A stretch of DNA of 23,588 nt. It comes from an uncultured Flavobacterium sp. (GTDB taxonomy: Bacteria > Bacteroidota > Bacteroidia > Flavobacteriales > Flavobacteriaceae). Of this stretch, positions 1 through 8,020 are shown one piece after another (the stretch's first letter is position 1; the number at the start of each line of letters is the position of its first letter). The translations under genes and the position numbers were made by a program. Where the stretch lies: contig CAMFLD010000004.1 of the NCBI GenBank assembly GCA_945957245.1, forward strand, positions 1 through 23,588, given 5' to 3'. Under the pieces are notes generated by a model that saw only the letters and a list, made by a program, of their open reading frames with translations, was not told where the DNA came from and did no database searches.

Positions 1-2069
1 TTGGAAGAGGTTTCCTCCCACCGGTCCATTAGGCCCACCACCCTGTAACGAAAACTTATATTACCGAGAGACAGGTAATCCGGATAACTCATTTTTATTT
101 TCAGACTATTCTCAGGAGAAGTTATTTTTATTGACTTTGAAAAATTGTAACTGTATTGGGAACCCACCTTTACCCAATCGATATTCACTTTGGCAGATAC
201 TGATCTCCGAGATGACATCAGTTCTTTTATCGCAAAGATTCCAAGTCCTTTCGCCGTGGCAACATAAAGCGTGTCCCTTTTTATCTTACAGTCATTTACT
301 TTGTTGGACGGCAGTCCGTCAAATTTATTGAACAACCGGCATGAAAATCGGAGACCGTTCTTCTCGACTCTGATCAAACCAATCTGACTGGATACCCAAA
401 AGCGACTCGGAGACTCCACATATATCCGGTTGATTCTATTGCTGGGCAAGCCGTTAGTTATGTTAAGTTGCTTCACTAACCCCTTCTCATTGAAAAAAAA
501 GATGCCTTTGGAGGCGCTGGATCCGGCGTAAAGTTGGGAATCTACTTTTACAATATTGGTAAGGAAACAATTTTTTAGTAATTCAATAGGTGGGTTTGCA
601 GTGTCCTTAATCAAAAATAAATCAGAAAAAGTCCCAAGAAAATATCTGTCTAATCCAATTTTATAGGCAGAGTAACAACGTAACGGATTTATAAGCTTCC
701 TTTCCTGCGTTTCGAGGTTTACCCTATATAAACCTACATTACAGCAATATAAAATATCTTTACCATCACATGCTACGATATTCTTACATCCGAAAAGTTT
801 GCCACTAATAACCCAATGTGAAATTCCCATATTTTTGAGGGAATTGATATAAGTGTTCTGGGGGTTCCCAAAAATGATATGACTGTCATCTGCATAAAGA
901 CCCCTGCACTCATGCTTTTGATTTCCTACAATTGTATATTCACGTACAGATGATATCCCATTATCTAATACCCCAACCCGCGAATTATTCATCCCTAAAA
1001 TAACAGACTTGTTATTGAGTGCCAACAAATTGATATTGTCATCATTTTTAAGAATTGGTCTTTTCAGATATGATTCAAAATACGTTCTCGGAAGAAAAAA
1101 TATCCCCGCATTTTTGGAGGAAAACCAAACGTTTCCGTCACGATCCCTAAAAACATAATTAATAATGTAATCTTTCAGGAACTCTATAGGAGTGGTACGA
1201 CGGCCTGCAACTGGTCCATAATAAGCCACGCCTCCGCTGCTTTGCGCATGCCAAATTCCATCGTAAGAGTCGATAATCGGGAAATAATAGTCAGAAACAT
1301 TAAACCTGTCCAACATGGTGGGGATACCTGAGTTTGAAAATTTTGCAACACATAACTCAAATCTCGGACCATGTTTTTTTGTTACTATAAAATATTTTTG
1401 ATAACTTATAGAACCTTCGGTACCTTCGAATTGCGGTAAGTACTGCAATTTAAGAGTTTTATGGTAAATATCATACTTGAAAATTTGCCCGTCTTTGTAC
1501 TTGTCTTTAAAAAAAAGGCAACCCGTCTTAATATCAAATCCCAGTACGATGAATTCCGGTTTAGGCGAATGAGAATCTAAAGGCAAAGGAATGGAGTATT
1601 TTTTTACCTTCCCATCCTTAAATAAATACATAGCCCGCGGGTCAGTCACGGGATAGGCAAAAAGATTCCCGGATGTACGGTCAAGCGCATAATCGCCAAT
1701 GGAATTATTAAAATCCATCTTACGCAGTTCTAAAGAATTTACGTCTGTAAAGACCTTGTCGTTTTTCAGGTAAGCAGCACCTGAAATGGAAGGAAAGAAA
1801 AACACAGTTCCGTCATTGAGGCAAATCGGATTCAACACTTCAATATTCTTAAGACCTTCCTTGTCTGCATATTGCTTGAATTCCTTACCGTCAAAACGGA
1901 AAACACCATTATCTGACCCCAACCAAATCGAACCATTGCGGTCCTGAGATATAACATAATTAAACCCACTGGACAGCCCCTGGTCCTGATTATAGTTCAC
2001 CATTCCCGGAATCTGGGCATTCAGGTTTTGGATCAGGAATAGCAGTAAAAAGAAAAGTAATCTATTCAA
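1..2069 (-). CDS. Two-component propeller sensor (Reg_prop, Y_Y_Y), N-terminal 689 residues; C-terminus outside window
   Basis: I translated this frame by eye across its full length and found no stop down to the left edge, so the gene is cut by the window. The start is TTG at 2069: an in-frame TAA lies two codons upstream and a hydrophobic signal peptide follows at once (LNRLLFFLLLFLIQNLNA, then Gln). Reg_prop-type blades are visible, e.g. DQGLSSGFNYVISQDRNG with SIWLGSDNGVFRF near residues 25-50, INYVFRDRDGNVWFSS near residue 310, and two LPSN-containing blades near residues 550-600. Residues about 655-689 match a Y_Y_Y domain (GNISFRYRVVGLMDRWEE). In this family the periplasmic propeller is followed by a membrane helix and a histidine kinase, LytTR or other output domain; that part is not visible here. 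The ligand is often a polysaccharide or peptide, but nothing in the window says which. It follows a terminator, so it probably has its own promoter. Confidence 0.9.
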   Translation of the reverse strand, partial: MNRLLFFLLLFLIQNLNAQIPGMVNYNQDQGLSSGFNYVISQDRNGSIWLGSDNGVFRFDGKEFKQYADKEGLKNIEVLNPICLNDGTVFFFPSISGAAYLKNDKVFTDVNSLELRKMDFNNSIGDYALDRTSGNLFAYPVTDPRAMYLFKDGKVKKYSIPLPLDSHSPKPEFIVLGFDIKTGCLFFKDKYKDGQIFKYDIYHKTLKLQYLPQFEGTEGSISYQKYFIVTKKHGPRFELCVAKFSNSGIPTMLDRFNVSDYYFPIIDSYDGIWHAQSSGGVAYYGPVAGRRTTPIEFLKDYIINYVFRDRDGNVWFSSKNAGIFFLPRTYFESYLKRPILKNDDNINLLALNNKSVILGMNNSRVGVLDNGISSVREYTIVGNQKHECRGLYADDSHIIFGNPQNTYINSLKNMGISHWVISGKLFGCKNIVACDGKDILYCCNVGLYRVNLETQERKLINPLRCYSAYKIGLDRYFLGTFSDLFLIKDTANPPIELLKNCFLTNIVKVDSQLYAGSSASKGIFFFNEKGLVKQLNITNGLPSNRINRIYVESPSRFWVSSQIGLIRVEKNGLRFSCRLFNKFDGLPSNKVNDCKIKRDTLYVATAKGLGIFAIKELMSSRRSVSAKVNIDWVKVGSQYSYNFSKSIKITSPENSLKIKMSYPDYLSLGNISFRYRVVGLMDRWEETSS

Positions 2070-2082
2070 GTTTTAGTTTTTT

Positions 2083-2090
2083 CAAATATA
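2083..2090 (-). promoter_or_regulatory. Possible -7 box for the propeller sensor gene
   Basis: TATATTTG on the minus strand fits the Bacteroidota -7 element TAnnTTTG exactly and lies 13 bases before the TTG start, just after the terminator of the preceding gene. No clear -33 TTG was found at the usual distance, and the tandem 9-bp boxes seen in front of other genes here are absent. The leader would be very short. Confidence 0.3.
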
Positions 2091-2096
2091 AGAAAT

Positions 2097-2124
2097 AAGG
2101 CCACCAGACGAATCTGGTGACCTT
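2097..2124 (-). terminator. Rho-independent terminator after the 2204-2830 gene
   Basis: A 12-bp stem with a TTCG loop on the minus strand, followed by an AT-rich run beginning ATTTCTT. On the minus strand all twelve positions pair if one G-U is allowed; on the plus strand that position is a C-A mismatch. This favours use by the minus-strand gene ending at 2204 and separates it from the propeller gene. Confidence 0.75.
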
Positions 2125-2203
2125 AAATAATCAATTTAAATTATATAACTTTCTGATTCAAAAATAGCACAATCTTATATTAAAGATTAAACTACTTTAC
2201 ATA

Positions 2204-2830
2204 TTAATTGTAACAGTTTCCATCGCCTTTTGGCATGGTGGGATATTGTCCCCAGGAAGGTTCTTTAAACAATCCTGTCATTCCGATTGGATTGAATTTA
2301 GAAAGCACTTCATATTTATATTTATCTTTTGTGATAACTTTACCGTCTTGATATGCGGTCTCATAATCTCCGGTTTTCATACCCCCGTGAACTTTAATAT
2401 AGATTTTCGAACTCTCAATATCTTTCTTAGAACCTACCATTTGCAATTGCACACGGGTAAAACCCATCACCGATTTACGATCCAATCCATCTTCATTGAA
2501 TAATTGAAAGTAAGCGTATTTTTTCCCTTGGAATTTCCTTGCGAAATCTTCCTTTGAAAAAGTGTAGGAATAGGCAAATCCACTGTTAGGGTCTGTACTC
2601 CGGGTAAGGGTAATCACGACTTGATCAAACGAAAAATACGAAGGTTGAATATCAAATGAAATGATAAGATTATCAAATGTGTAACAGTCAAGAGAAGTAA
2701 GTTTCAATGAACCACCTTTTGCGAATAATCCCTGTGTGGTAGATTCCTGTTTGTTTTTGTTTTCAACCTGAATTTGGCAAAAAGAAACCTGAGCCACTAA
2801 AAAGCTTGTAACTAAAAGTATTTTTCTCAT
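2204..2830 (-). CDS. Small secreted protein of unknown function, paralog of 6512-7135
   Basis: A 208-residue protein with an N-terminal signal peptide (MRKILLVTSFLVAQVSFC, then Gln). VSFC could be read as a lipobox, but the paralog has FAQ at the same place, so signal peptidase I cleavage is more likely. I do not recognise the family. It aligns along its length with the 207-residue product of 6512-7135. Shared blocks are STTQGLFAKGG / STQGFFVNGG, CYTFDNLIISFDI / CYFFDDLILAFDI, FQGKKYAYFQLF / FQGKKYAYLNLF, SVMGF / SVMDF, GGMKTG / GGNRTG, and a Cys two residues from the C-terminus (CYN / CNY). Two conserved cysteines suggest a disulphide. The composition suggests an all-beta secreted fold. It has its own promoter region with tandem 9-bp boxes (2847-2915) and its own terminator, so it is probably monocistronic. 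Confidence 0.85.
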   Translation of the reverse strand: MRKILLVTSFLVAQVSFCQIQVENKNKQESTTQGLFAKGGSLKLTSLDCYTFDNLIISFDIQPSYFSFDQVVITLTRSTDPNSGFAYSYTFSKEDFARKFQGKKYAYFQLFNEDGLDRKSVMGFTRVQLQMVGSKKDIESSKIYIKVHGGMKTGDYETAYQDGKVITKDKYKYEVLSKFNPIGMTGLFKEPSWGQYPTMPKGDGNCYN

Positions 2831-2846
2831 TTTTTTATGTTTTGGG

Positions 2847-2915
2847 CTAAGATATACCCCGAATTCACTAATTGAAATTATAGTTAGCTACTGCTTTTAC
2901 TTTTTGAGCAACTGC
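2847..2915 (-). promoter_or_regulatory. Tandem LytTR-like boxes and -7 box for the 2204-2830 gene
   Basis: On the minus strand, GCAGTTGCT (2915-2907) and GCAGTAGCT (2894-2886) are direct repeats separated by 12 bp (21-bp period). After 31 bp comes TATCTTAG (2854-2847), one mismatch from TAnnTTTG, 16 bp before the ATG. Both the 21-bp period and the 31-bp gap recur in front of other genes in this window. The box sequences have G at position 4 and differ from the stronger RCAYTTACT form, so this is one of the weaker copies by sequence but exact by spacing. Confidence 0.6.
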
Positions 2916-3051
2916 TTTTATTCAGCTTATCCCTGCCTGGCAATCTGGGAAAATAATTTGGTTCGTGATATGATTCCCTATAATACCAAGTCAACAGTCC
3001 GAGAGTTTTTAGTTAACTTTTGTTGCTAATGATTTGGTTACACGCACTTAA

Positions 3052-3120
3052 ACAGTTACGCAATTATAAAAGGCACTTACGCATTATAAGTGCCGTTCTT
3101 TTTAAAGAATGGTATTTTCG
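3052..3120 (+). promoter_or_regulatory. Tandem LytTR-like boxes and -7 box for the delta-60 protein gene
   Basis: ACAGTTACG (3052-3060) and GCACTTACG (3073-3081) are direct repeats separated by exactly 12 bp. After 31 bp comes TATTTTCG (3113-3120), one mismatch from TAnnTTTG, 25 bp before the ATG. The proximal box also forms the left arm of an 8-bp inverted repeat (3072-3079 with 3087-3094). Confidence 0.7.
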
Positions 3121-3145
3121 TGGGCGTTTTTAAAAATCAAACATT

Positions 3146-6130
3146 ATGCTAAAAAAAATACTTTTATTGACGACCCTTTTAGGGTTAGTAAACACAGCTA
3201 TGGGTCAACACCCTGGCGAACTGGACTTGGCATTTAACACCAATAATGCGCAATTCCCTTGTAATATTGGTGCTAATGAATCTATTAGTGCGATTGTTAA
3301 ATTGCCTAACAATCAGTTTTTAATTGGAGGAAGCTTTACAGTATACAACGGTATATCGGTAAAAAAAATAGCCCGAATCAATGCAGATGGTAGTCTTGAT
3401 ACCAGTTTTGCGCCTATTGGTGCTGACGCAGGTGACATTAATGCATTGGCAGTGCAACCGGATGGCAAAATCATTGTAGCAGGCAGCATGACCAACTATG
3501 GTGGACTATCCTGTAAACGAATTGTGCGCATTCTTCCAAATGGTACCTTGGATAGTAGTTTTAACACTCTGACAGGTTTTGACAATGGTAGTGTTTTGTC
3601 CCTGGGTTTTCTTTCAAATGGTAAAATTGTAGCCACAGGAAGCTTCAATCAATACAATGGCGCTATTTGCAATTATTTGACCCGTTTAAATACAGACGGC
3701 ACATTGGATACCTCTTTTACTACATCTGGTGGACTGGGAGGAGCTGGAGCATGCATTGCCGTTCAGTCTGATGATAAAATTATAGTGGGTGGTAACTTTT
3801 CAACCTACCGTAGTCAGTCAGCCCAATACTTGGTCCGCATTAATACCGATGGAACTCGGGATACGTCATTTATTGACCCTACGGCCTTTAACTTATTTGT
3901 ACGAAGTTTGTATATAAATACTGCTGGTAAAATTTTGGTTTCAGGCAATTTTACTAGTTTCAATTCAACAAATGTTGGCGGCATCGTATTACTTAATCCG
4001 GATGGAACACGTGACACGACTTTTGCAACTGGGACAGGTTTTACTACTGGAGGTGGTGCTTTTGCTATAACACAACAAAGTAATGGCTGTTATCTGTTAG
4101 CAGGATATTTCACAGGTTATGGAGGTAGTCCACGCAAAAAGATTGTGCGTTTATTACCCAATGGAGCCCTTGATACTAGCTTTACAACTACAGCTACATC
4201 GGAGACTTTGACGGGCATAACATTATATGGTATTGCATTGGATGCAAATGAACAATGTATTGCAATTGGGAGTTTCACTACCTTCAATGATATTACTCGT
4301 AATCATATTATGAAATTAACTTCTACAGGAACTCTGGATCTCACCTTTAATCCTGCTGTAGGTTCTTCGGGTTCAATCAGACCTGTTTTATTACCAGACG
4401 GGAAAATGATTTTTGCAGGGGGGCTAGCTCGCTATGGTACGGCTAATGTAGGTCGTATCACTCGTGTATTCCCTAATGGAGAACGTGACACGAGTTTTAC
4501 TATCCCCGGAGTTACCAGCACTGGATCGATCAGCACGGCTATTTTACATCCAAATGGTACAATCTTTATTGGAGGCTCTTTTAGTGAATTCAATGGTGTA
4601 AGCCTAAATAGTATTGCACAAATTACTACCGACGGTGCCATTGTATCTGGCTTTTCAATTGGAACAGGCTTTAATGGTACAGTTCGTAAAATAGCGGTAC
4701 AAAGTGATGGTAAGTTAATTGCTATAGGCGATTTTACTAGTTATAATGGAGTTACGTGCAATCGCATTGCCCGATTACTTGTTAATGGAAGTCTTGACAC
4801 CTCTTTTTTGGGGAATGTGGCAACGGGTGCACTACAAGATATACTTGTTCAGCCGGATGATAAAATTCTGATTGCCGGAAATATTCCGAATGGGTGCCGT
4901 CGTTTGAATGCTAATGGCTCGGCTGATGCTACTTTTAACGCTAATGGATTAAGTAGTGTGAATATTTTCACGGTATATAGTCTTGGGCTTCAATCGGATG
5001 GTAAAATTATCGTTGGTGGTTCATTGGAATTTCCCAATTTGAATGATCCTTCCTTGTTGCTTCGTTTGTTGCCCAATGGAAATTATGATGGTAGTTTTAC
5101 CGCTCCGTTTAAAAAAGGAGATACCAACTACGACTTACAAAAAGTGGTCGTACAACCGGATGATAAACTTCTTGTGAGTGGTTCTTTTTATGATTTGAAC
5201 GGCATTGTACGTAATCATTTTTGCCGATTGAATGCGAATGGAAGTGTTGATCAAAATTTTGACGTAGGTTCAGGATTATCCCCTGTAACCGGTTCATCTT
5301 CATTTTATGTAAATGAAATGTTGCTTTTGCCCAATGATCGCATTTTACTTTGTGGTCCATTTTGGGGGTATAACGGTATTCGCAGGGATTATGTGGCTCG
5401 AATTTATGGTGCTTGCGCCCTTGCCCAACCTACAGCTGTAGGACAATCTTTTTGCGGAACGGCAACTATTGATGATTTAAGTGCCACGGGGACAGGATTG
5501 GCATGGTACACTTCTGCTTCGGGCGGAACGGCTTTGACTAATTCTACACCTCTTGTAAGCGGAACCTATTATGTTTCTCAATCCGACACCTACTGTACGA
5601 GTAGTCGGACAGCAGTTACAGTCACAATTAACCCCACGGATGCTCCACAAGGTGCAAGCAACCAAGATCTTTCTGTAATGAATTCCAATGAAGCTACCAT
5701 AGCGGACTTGGTTGTGACAGGTACGGCCTTGCAGTGGTATGCCTCTTTGAATGATTTGGCCAATGGTATTTCTTTGCCTACAGATACTGTAGTTACTGAT
5801 GGTTCGACCTATTACGTCACACAAACAGTAAATGGGTGTCAATCAGAACCTTTAGCGGTAACAGTAACCGTTACTTTGGGAACTCCTAACTTTTCGAGTA
5901 TGGGCTATGCCTTAACTCCTAATCCGAGTCGTTCAACGGTGTTAATTCAAGGAAACCAGACCATAGATAAGGTAACGATGTTTTCATTACTCGGTCAAAA
6001 AGTTGCAGAACAATCTGCTAACTCGAATCAAACGGTTTTAGATATTTCATCATTACCTGCTGGAGTCTATGGTATTTCGATTACTTCGGGCGCTTCGGTT
6101 AGTTCGTATAAAATTGTAAAAGCAGAATAA
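3146..6130 (+). CDS. T9SS-secreted delta-60 repeat protein with Ig-like domains
   Basis: A 994-residue protein. Signal peptide at residues 1-20 (ends NTAMG, then Gln). Residues about 25-755 are an array of roughly 13-14 copies of a 50-60-residue unit marked by QPDGKIIVAGSF-like and RLNxDGSLDTSF-like strands. This is the delta-60 repeat (TIGR02608 type), expected to form a beta-propeller-like structure. Residues about 755-905 hold two short beta-rich segments with the pattern ...TGxxLxWYxS...GTYYVSQ...C, resembling Ig-like domains common in flavobacterial surface proteins. The last 75 residues (from YALTPNPSRSTV to YKIVKAE) are a T9SS type A sorting domain, so the protein is expected to be exported through the outer membrane and released or surface-attached. 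The function is unknown. It is flanked by two paralogous small secreted proteins, has its own promoter boxes (3052-3120) and is followed by a strong terminator. Confidence 0.93.
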   Translation: MLKKILLLTTLLGLVNTAMGQHPGELDLAFNTNNAQFPCNIGANESISAIVKLPNNQFLIGGSFTVYNGISVKKIARINADGSLDTSFAPIGADAGDINALAVQPDGKIIVAGSMTNYGGLSCKRIVRILPNGTLDSSFNTLTGFDNGSVLSLGFLSNGKIVATGSFNQYNGAICNYLTRLNTDGTLDTSFTTSGGLGGAGACIAVQSDDKIIVGGNFSTYRSQSAQYLVRINTDGTRDTSFIDPTAFNLFVRSLYINTAGKILVSGNFTSFNSTNVGGIVLLNPDGTRDTTFATGTGFTTGGGAFAITQQSNGCYLLAGYFTGYGGSPRKKIVRLLPNGALDTSFTTTATSETLTGITLYGIALDANEQCIAIGSFTTFNDITRNHIMKLTSTGTLDLTFNPAVGSSGSIRPVLLPDGKMIFAGGLARYGTANVGRITRVFPNGERDTSFTIPGVTSTGSISTAILHPNGTIFIGGSFSEFNGVSLNSIAQITTDGAIVSGFSIGTGFNGTVRKIAVQSDGKLIAIGDFTSYNGVTCNRIARLLVNGSLDTSFLGNVATGALQDILVQPDDKILIAGNIPNGCRRLNANGSADATFNANGLSSVNIFTVYSLGLQSDGKIIVGGSLEFPNLNDPSLLLRLLPNGNYDGSFTAPFKKGDTNYDLQKVVVQPDDKLLVSGSFYDLNGIVRNHFCRLNANGSVDQNFDVGSGLSPVTGSSSFYVNEMLLLPNDRILLCGPFWGYNGIRRDYVARIYGACALAQPTAVGQSFCGTATIDDLSATGTGLAWYTSASGGTALTNSTPLVSGTYYVSQSDTYCTSSRTAVTVTINPTDAPQGASNQDLSVMNSNEATIADLVVTGTALQWYASLNDLANGISLPTDTVVTDGSTYYVTQTVNGCQSEPLAVTVTVTLGTPNFSSMGYALTPNPSRSTVLIQGNQTIDKVTMFSLLGQKVAEQSANSNQTVLDISSLPAGVYGISITSGASVSSYKIVKAE

Positions 6131-6153
6131 ATCATTATATGTATTTTAAAAAG

Positions 6154-6181
6154 AGGCTGTCACTATTTGACAGCCTTTTTT
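6154..6181 (+). terminator. Rho-independent terminator of the delta-60 gene
   Basis: GGCTGTCA and TGACAGCC form an 8-bp stem with a 5-base loop, extended by A-T pairs, followed by six T. It lies 25 bases after the TAA of the 994-residue gene. Confidence 0.88.
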
Positions 6182-6417
6182 GTGGGTAATTAGAAGCTTA
6201 AAGTTTCAGGTTTAAAGTTGTGTCATTTCAAAAGAAGTGTATTTAATAACAGATTTCCCCAAAATGCTTTGGAAGACTTTGGTTAATTTGGAAAAAATAC
6301 TTTAGAAAAATTAAAAAATGTATCCTTTAACTGTAACACAATCTATAATTTACGGGATAAACCAAACAATTGCGCGACAGGATTCGCACCGTAGCAGGGA
6401 AATCCTCTACTATTTAA

Positions 6418-6486
6418 ACACTTACTAAATAAGCAGATGCGACTGATAGTTTTCGCAAATCAAATGTTCAGCTATTTATAACTTTA
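6418..6486 (+). promoter_or_regulatory. Tandem LytTR-like boxes and -7 box for the 6512 gene
   Basis: ACACTTACT (6418-6426) is a strong box. The element 12 bp later, GCGACTGAT (6439-6447), is a poor match by sequence. The -7 candidate TAACTTTA (6479-6486) nevertheless sits exactly 31 bp after it, as at other sites. The 230 bases between the preceding terminator and this site show no gene. Confidence 0.5.
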
Positions 6487-6511
6487 ACTTTCAAAACATT
6501 ATAATAAACTT

Positions 6512-7135
6512 ATGAAAAAAATTATCTTTACATTATTACTTGTCGGATCTTCGGCATTCGCCCAGCTTGACATTGCCAGCAAATGGAAACCGCTTACCAG
6601 TACTCAGGGCTTTTTCGTTAACGGGGGTAAAACCCCAGTAAAAGAATTCAACTGCTATTTCTTCGATGACTTAATTTTGGCATTCGATATTGATGACCGC
6701 TTTTTTAATTACGATCGCATCAGAATTAAGGTGGTAAAAGGCAAAGCTGAAAGCGACGAAGATTTCAGTGGTCTGAACACCTACTTTTATGACTTCAGTG
6801 CTGAACAGTTTGCCCAATTTCAGGGAAAGAAATATGCCTATCTAAACCTATTTCCCAAACCTGGCTTAAACGAGCCGTCAGTCATGGATTTCCGCCGTTC
6901 CGATTTACAAATTACCAATAAAGATAATGGGCTTTCAGGCGCCTATGTCTATGTCTTTATATTTGGTGGAAACCGGACAGGTGGGAAACATATCGAATAT
7001 AAAAATGACTTTCCTTACGAAGACTACAACCATTCTTACGGAGAATTACTTCGGTTCAAGGTGCCACTAAACAATCGTGTGAAGGCTTCAAGACCGAACA
7101 AACTTGTTGGCGAAAAAGTGCCCTGCAACTATTGA
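6512..7135 (+). CDS. Small secreted protein of unknown function, paralog of 2204-2830
   Basis: A 207-residue protein with a clear signal peptide (MKKIIFTLLLVGSSAFA, then Gln). It is homologous along its length to the product of 2204-2830: the STQGFFVNGG, CYFFDDLILAFDI, FQGKKYAYLNLF and GGNRTG blocks and the Cys near the C-terminus (CNY) are all kept. I do not recognise a named domain. The two copies are transcribed in opposite directions on either side of the T9SS delta-60 gene, which suggests a duplicated module. The gene is preceded by a regulatory region (6418-6486) and followed by its own terminator, so it is probably monocistronic. Confidence 0.87.
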   Translation: MKKIIFTLLLVGSSAFAQLDIASKWKPLTSTQGFFVNGGKTPVKEFNCYFFDDLILAFDIDDRFFNYDRIRIKVVKGKAESDEDFSGLNTYFYDFSAEQFAQFQGKKYAYLNLFPKPGLNEPSVMDFRRSDLQITNKDNGLSGAYVYVFIFGGNRTGGKHIEYKNDFPYEDYNHSYGELLRFKVPLNNRVKASRPNKLVGEKVPCNY

Positions 7136-7152
7136 TATTGTATTAAAAACAT

Positions 7153-7190
7153 AATAACCCGTCATTTTAGGAAAATGGCGGGTTATTTTA
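7153..7190 (+). terminator. Rho-independent terminator of the 6512-7135 gene
   Basis: A 16-bp stem (7153-7168 with 7172-7187) and a 3-base loop followed by TTAT. One pair is G-U when read on the plus strand but a C-A mismatch on the minus strand, so the plus direction is favoured. It lies between convergent genes and may also serve the minus-strand gene ending at 7298. Confidence 0.8.
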
Positions 7191-7297
7191 TTGTATCGTA
7201 TTTGACACCTATCTGAAATAGGTTATTTAAAGGCTACTTAAAAAGACCTGCCCATAGGAAGAACACTATTTTAAAATGTGCTTTTACTGACAGGCAG

Positions 7298-8020
7298 CTA
7301 TTGGTAACACTTTCTCATAAACCTGCTACAACTGTCTACCGATACCACAGCATGCTCTCCCCAACAGGTAAGGCTATTAGGATTAAATGAAATTCCGCTT
7401 TGGGTAAAGGAAAAGTCAATGTGGCCCAAGGGTAATGACCAAACTTTGCAACTGCCGGTATTGTGACGGTTAAGAAGCGCAACAAAAGACAGGGAATCCT
7501 TGGTAGTTTTAATTTCGAAAACATCAGTAAAAGATAAAGCCCTTTTTTGGCTTTTATCGTAATTAAATGTAAACCACCTGTAATTGTGATGGTTTCCACC
7601 TGCACTGTAAGTATCTACGACATGGGTAGCACTAATGAATTGATTGTTTTCATAAAAAGCTACCGGTTTGAGTACCAAAGTATAGGCAGTAGTATAGCTT
7701 TGACCGTCATAGGGCTCTACATAGGATTGCTCATTGCGAATGTACTTACTTATTGAGCGTGTCATCGCATCGTTGAAAATTTTGAGTGCGGACAGTTTGG
7801 AGAGGAAAACTTGTGCATTATAATCGGCCTGGTCGACAGAATCATACACTGAAATATCCTTTGCAAAATAATTTGCTGGCGTAGCCAGTTTAGGAAAATG
7901 GTAAGAAGTATCGTTTTGTGCGGGAGCGGGAGTTGCTTGCTTCACAGTAGTGCTTTCCTGCTTTTTGCAGGATAAGCAAAATAGAAACAATAATAAGATT
8001 AAAAAAAGAGATTTCATCAT
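7298..8020 (-). CDS. Lipoprotein with DUF3298-like domain
   Basis: A 240-residue protein with a lipoprotein signal: hydrophobic stretch, then LSC with Cys18 followed by KKQ, so it is predicted to be lipidated and anchored in a membrane. The C-terminal half has the block TYSAGGNHHNYRWFTFNYD followed by LSFTDVF. This matches the GGAHGN...FNFD...LTLDDLF pattern of DUF3298, the domain also found in RsiV-type proteins. The molecular role is not established. The start ATG overlaps the stop of the upstream gene in an ATGA junction (8020-8017), and a second ATG follows at 8017, so translation is probably coupled to 8017-8625. It converges on the 6512-7135 gene. Confidence 0.85.
   Translation of the reverse strand: MMKSLFLILLLFLFCLSCKKQESTTVKQATPAPAQNDTSYHFPKLATPANYFAKDISVYDSVDQADYNAQVFLSKLSALKIFNDAMTRSISKYIRNEQSYVEPYDGQSYTTAYTLVLKPVAFYENNQFISATHVVDTYSAGGNHHNYRWFTFNYDKSQKRALSFTDVFEIKTTKDSLSFVALLNRHNTGSCKVWSLPLGHIDFSFTQSGISFNPNSLTCWGEHAVVSVDSCSRFMRKCYQ

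Noticed and set aside
131..331. Small plus-strand open frame
   Set aside because: It lies antisense within the continuous propeller-sensor frame, with no domain or start signal.
3072..3110. Hairpin followed by TTCTTTTT as a Rho-independent terminator
   Set aside because: There is no gene on either strand whose transcript would end here; the hairpin lies between divergent promoters and overlaps a regulatory box.
5477..5842. 121-codon minus-strand frame inside the delta-60 gene
   Set aside because: It is antisense to the Ig-like region of a clear gene and has shadow-type composition.
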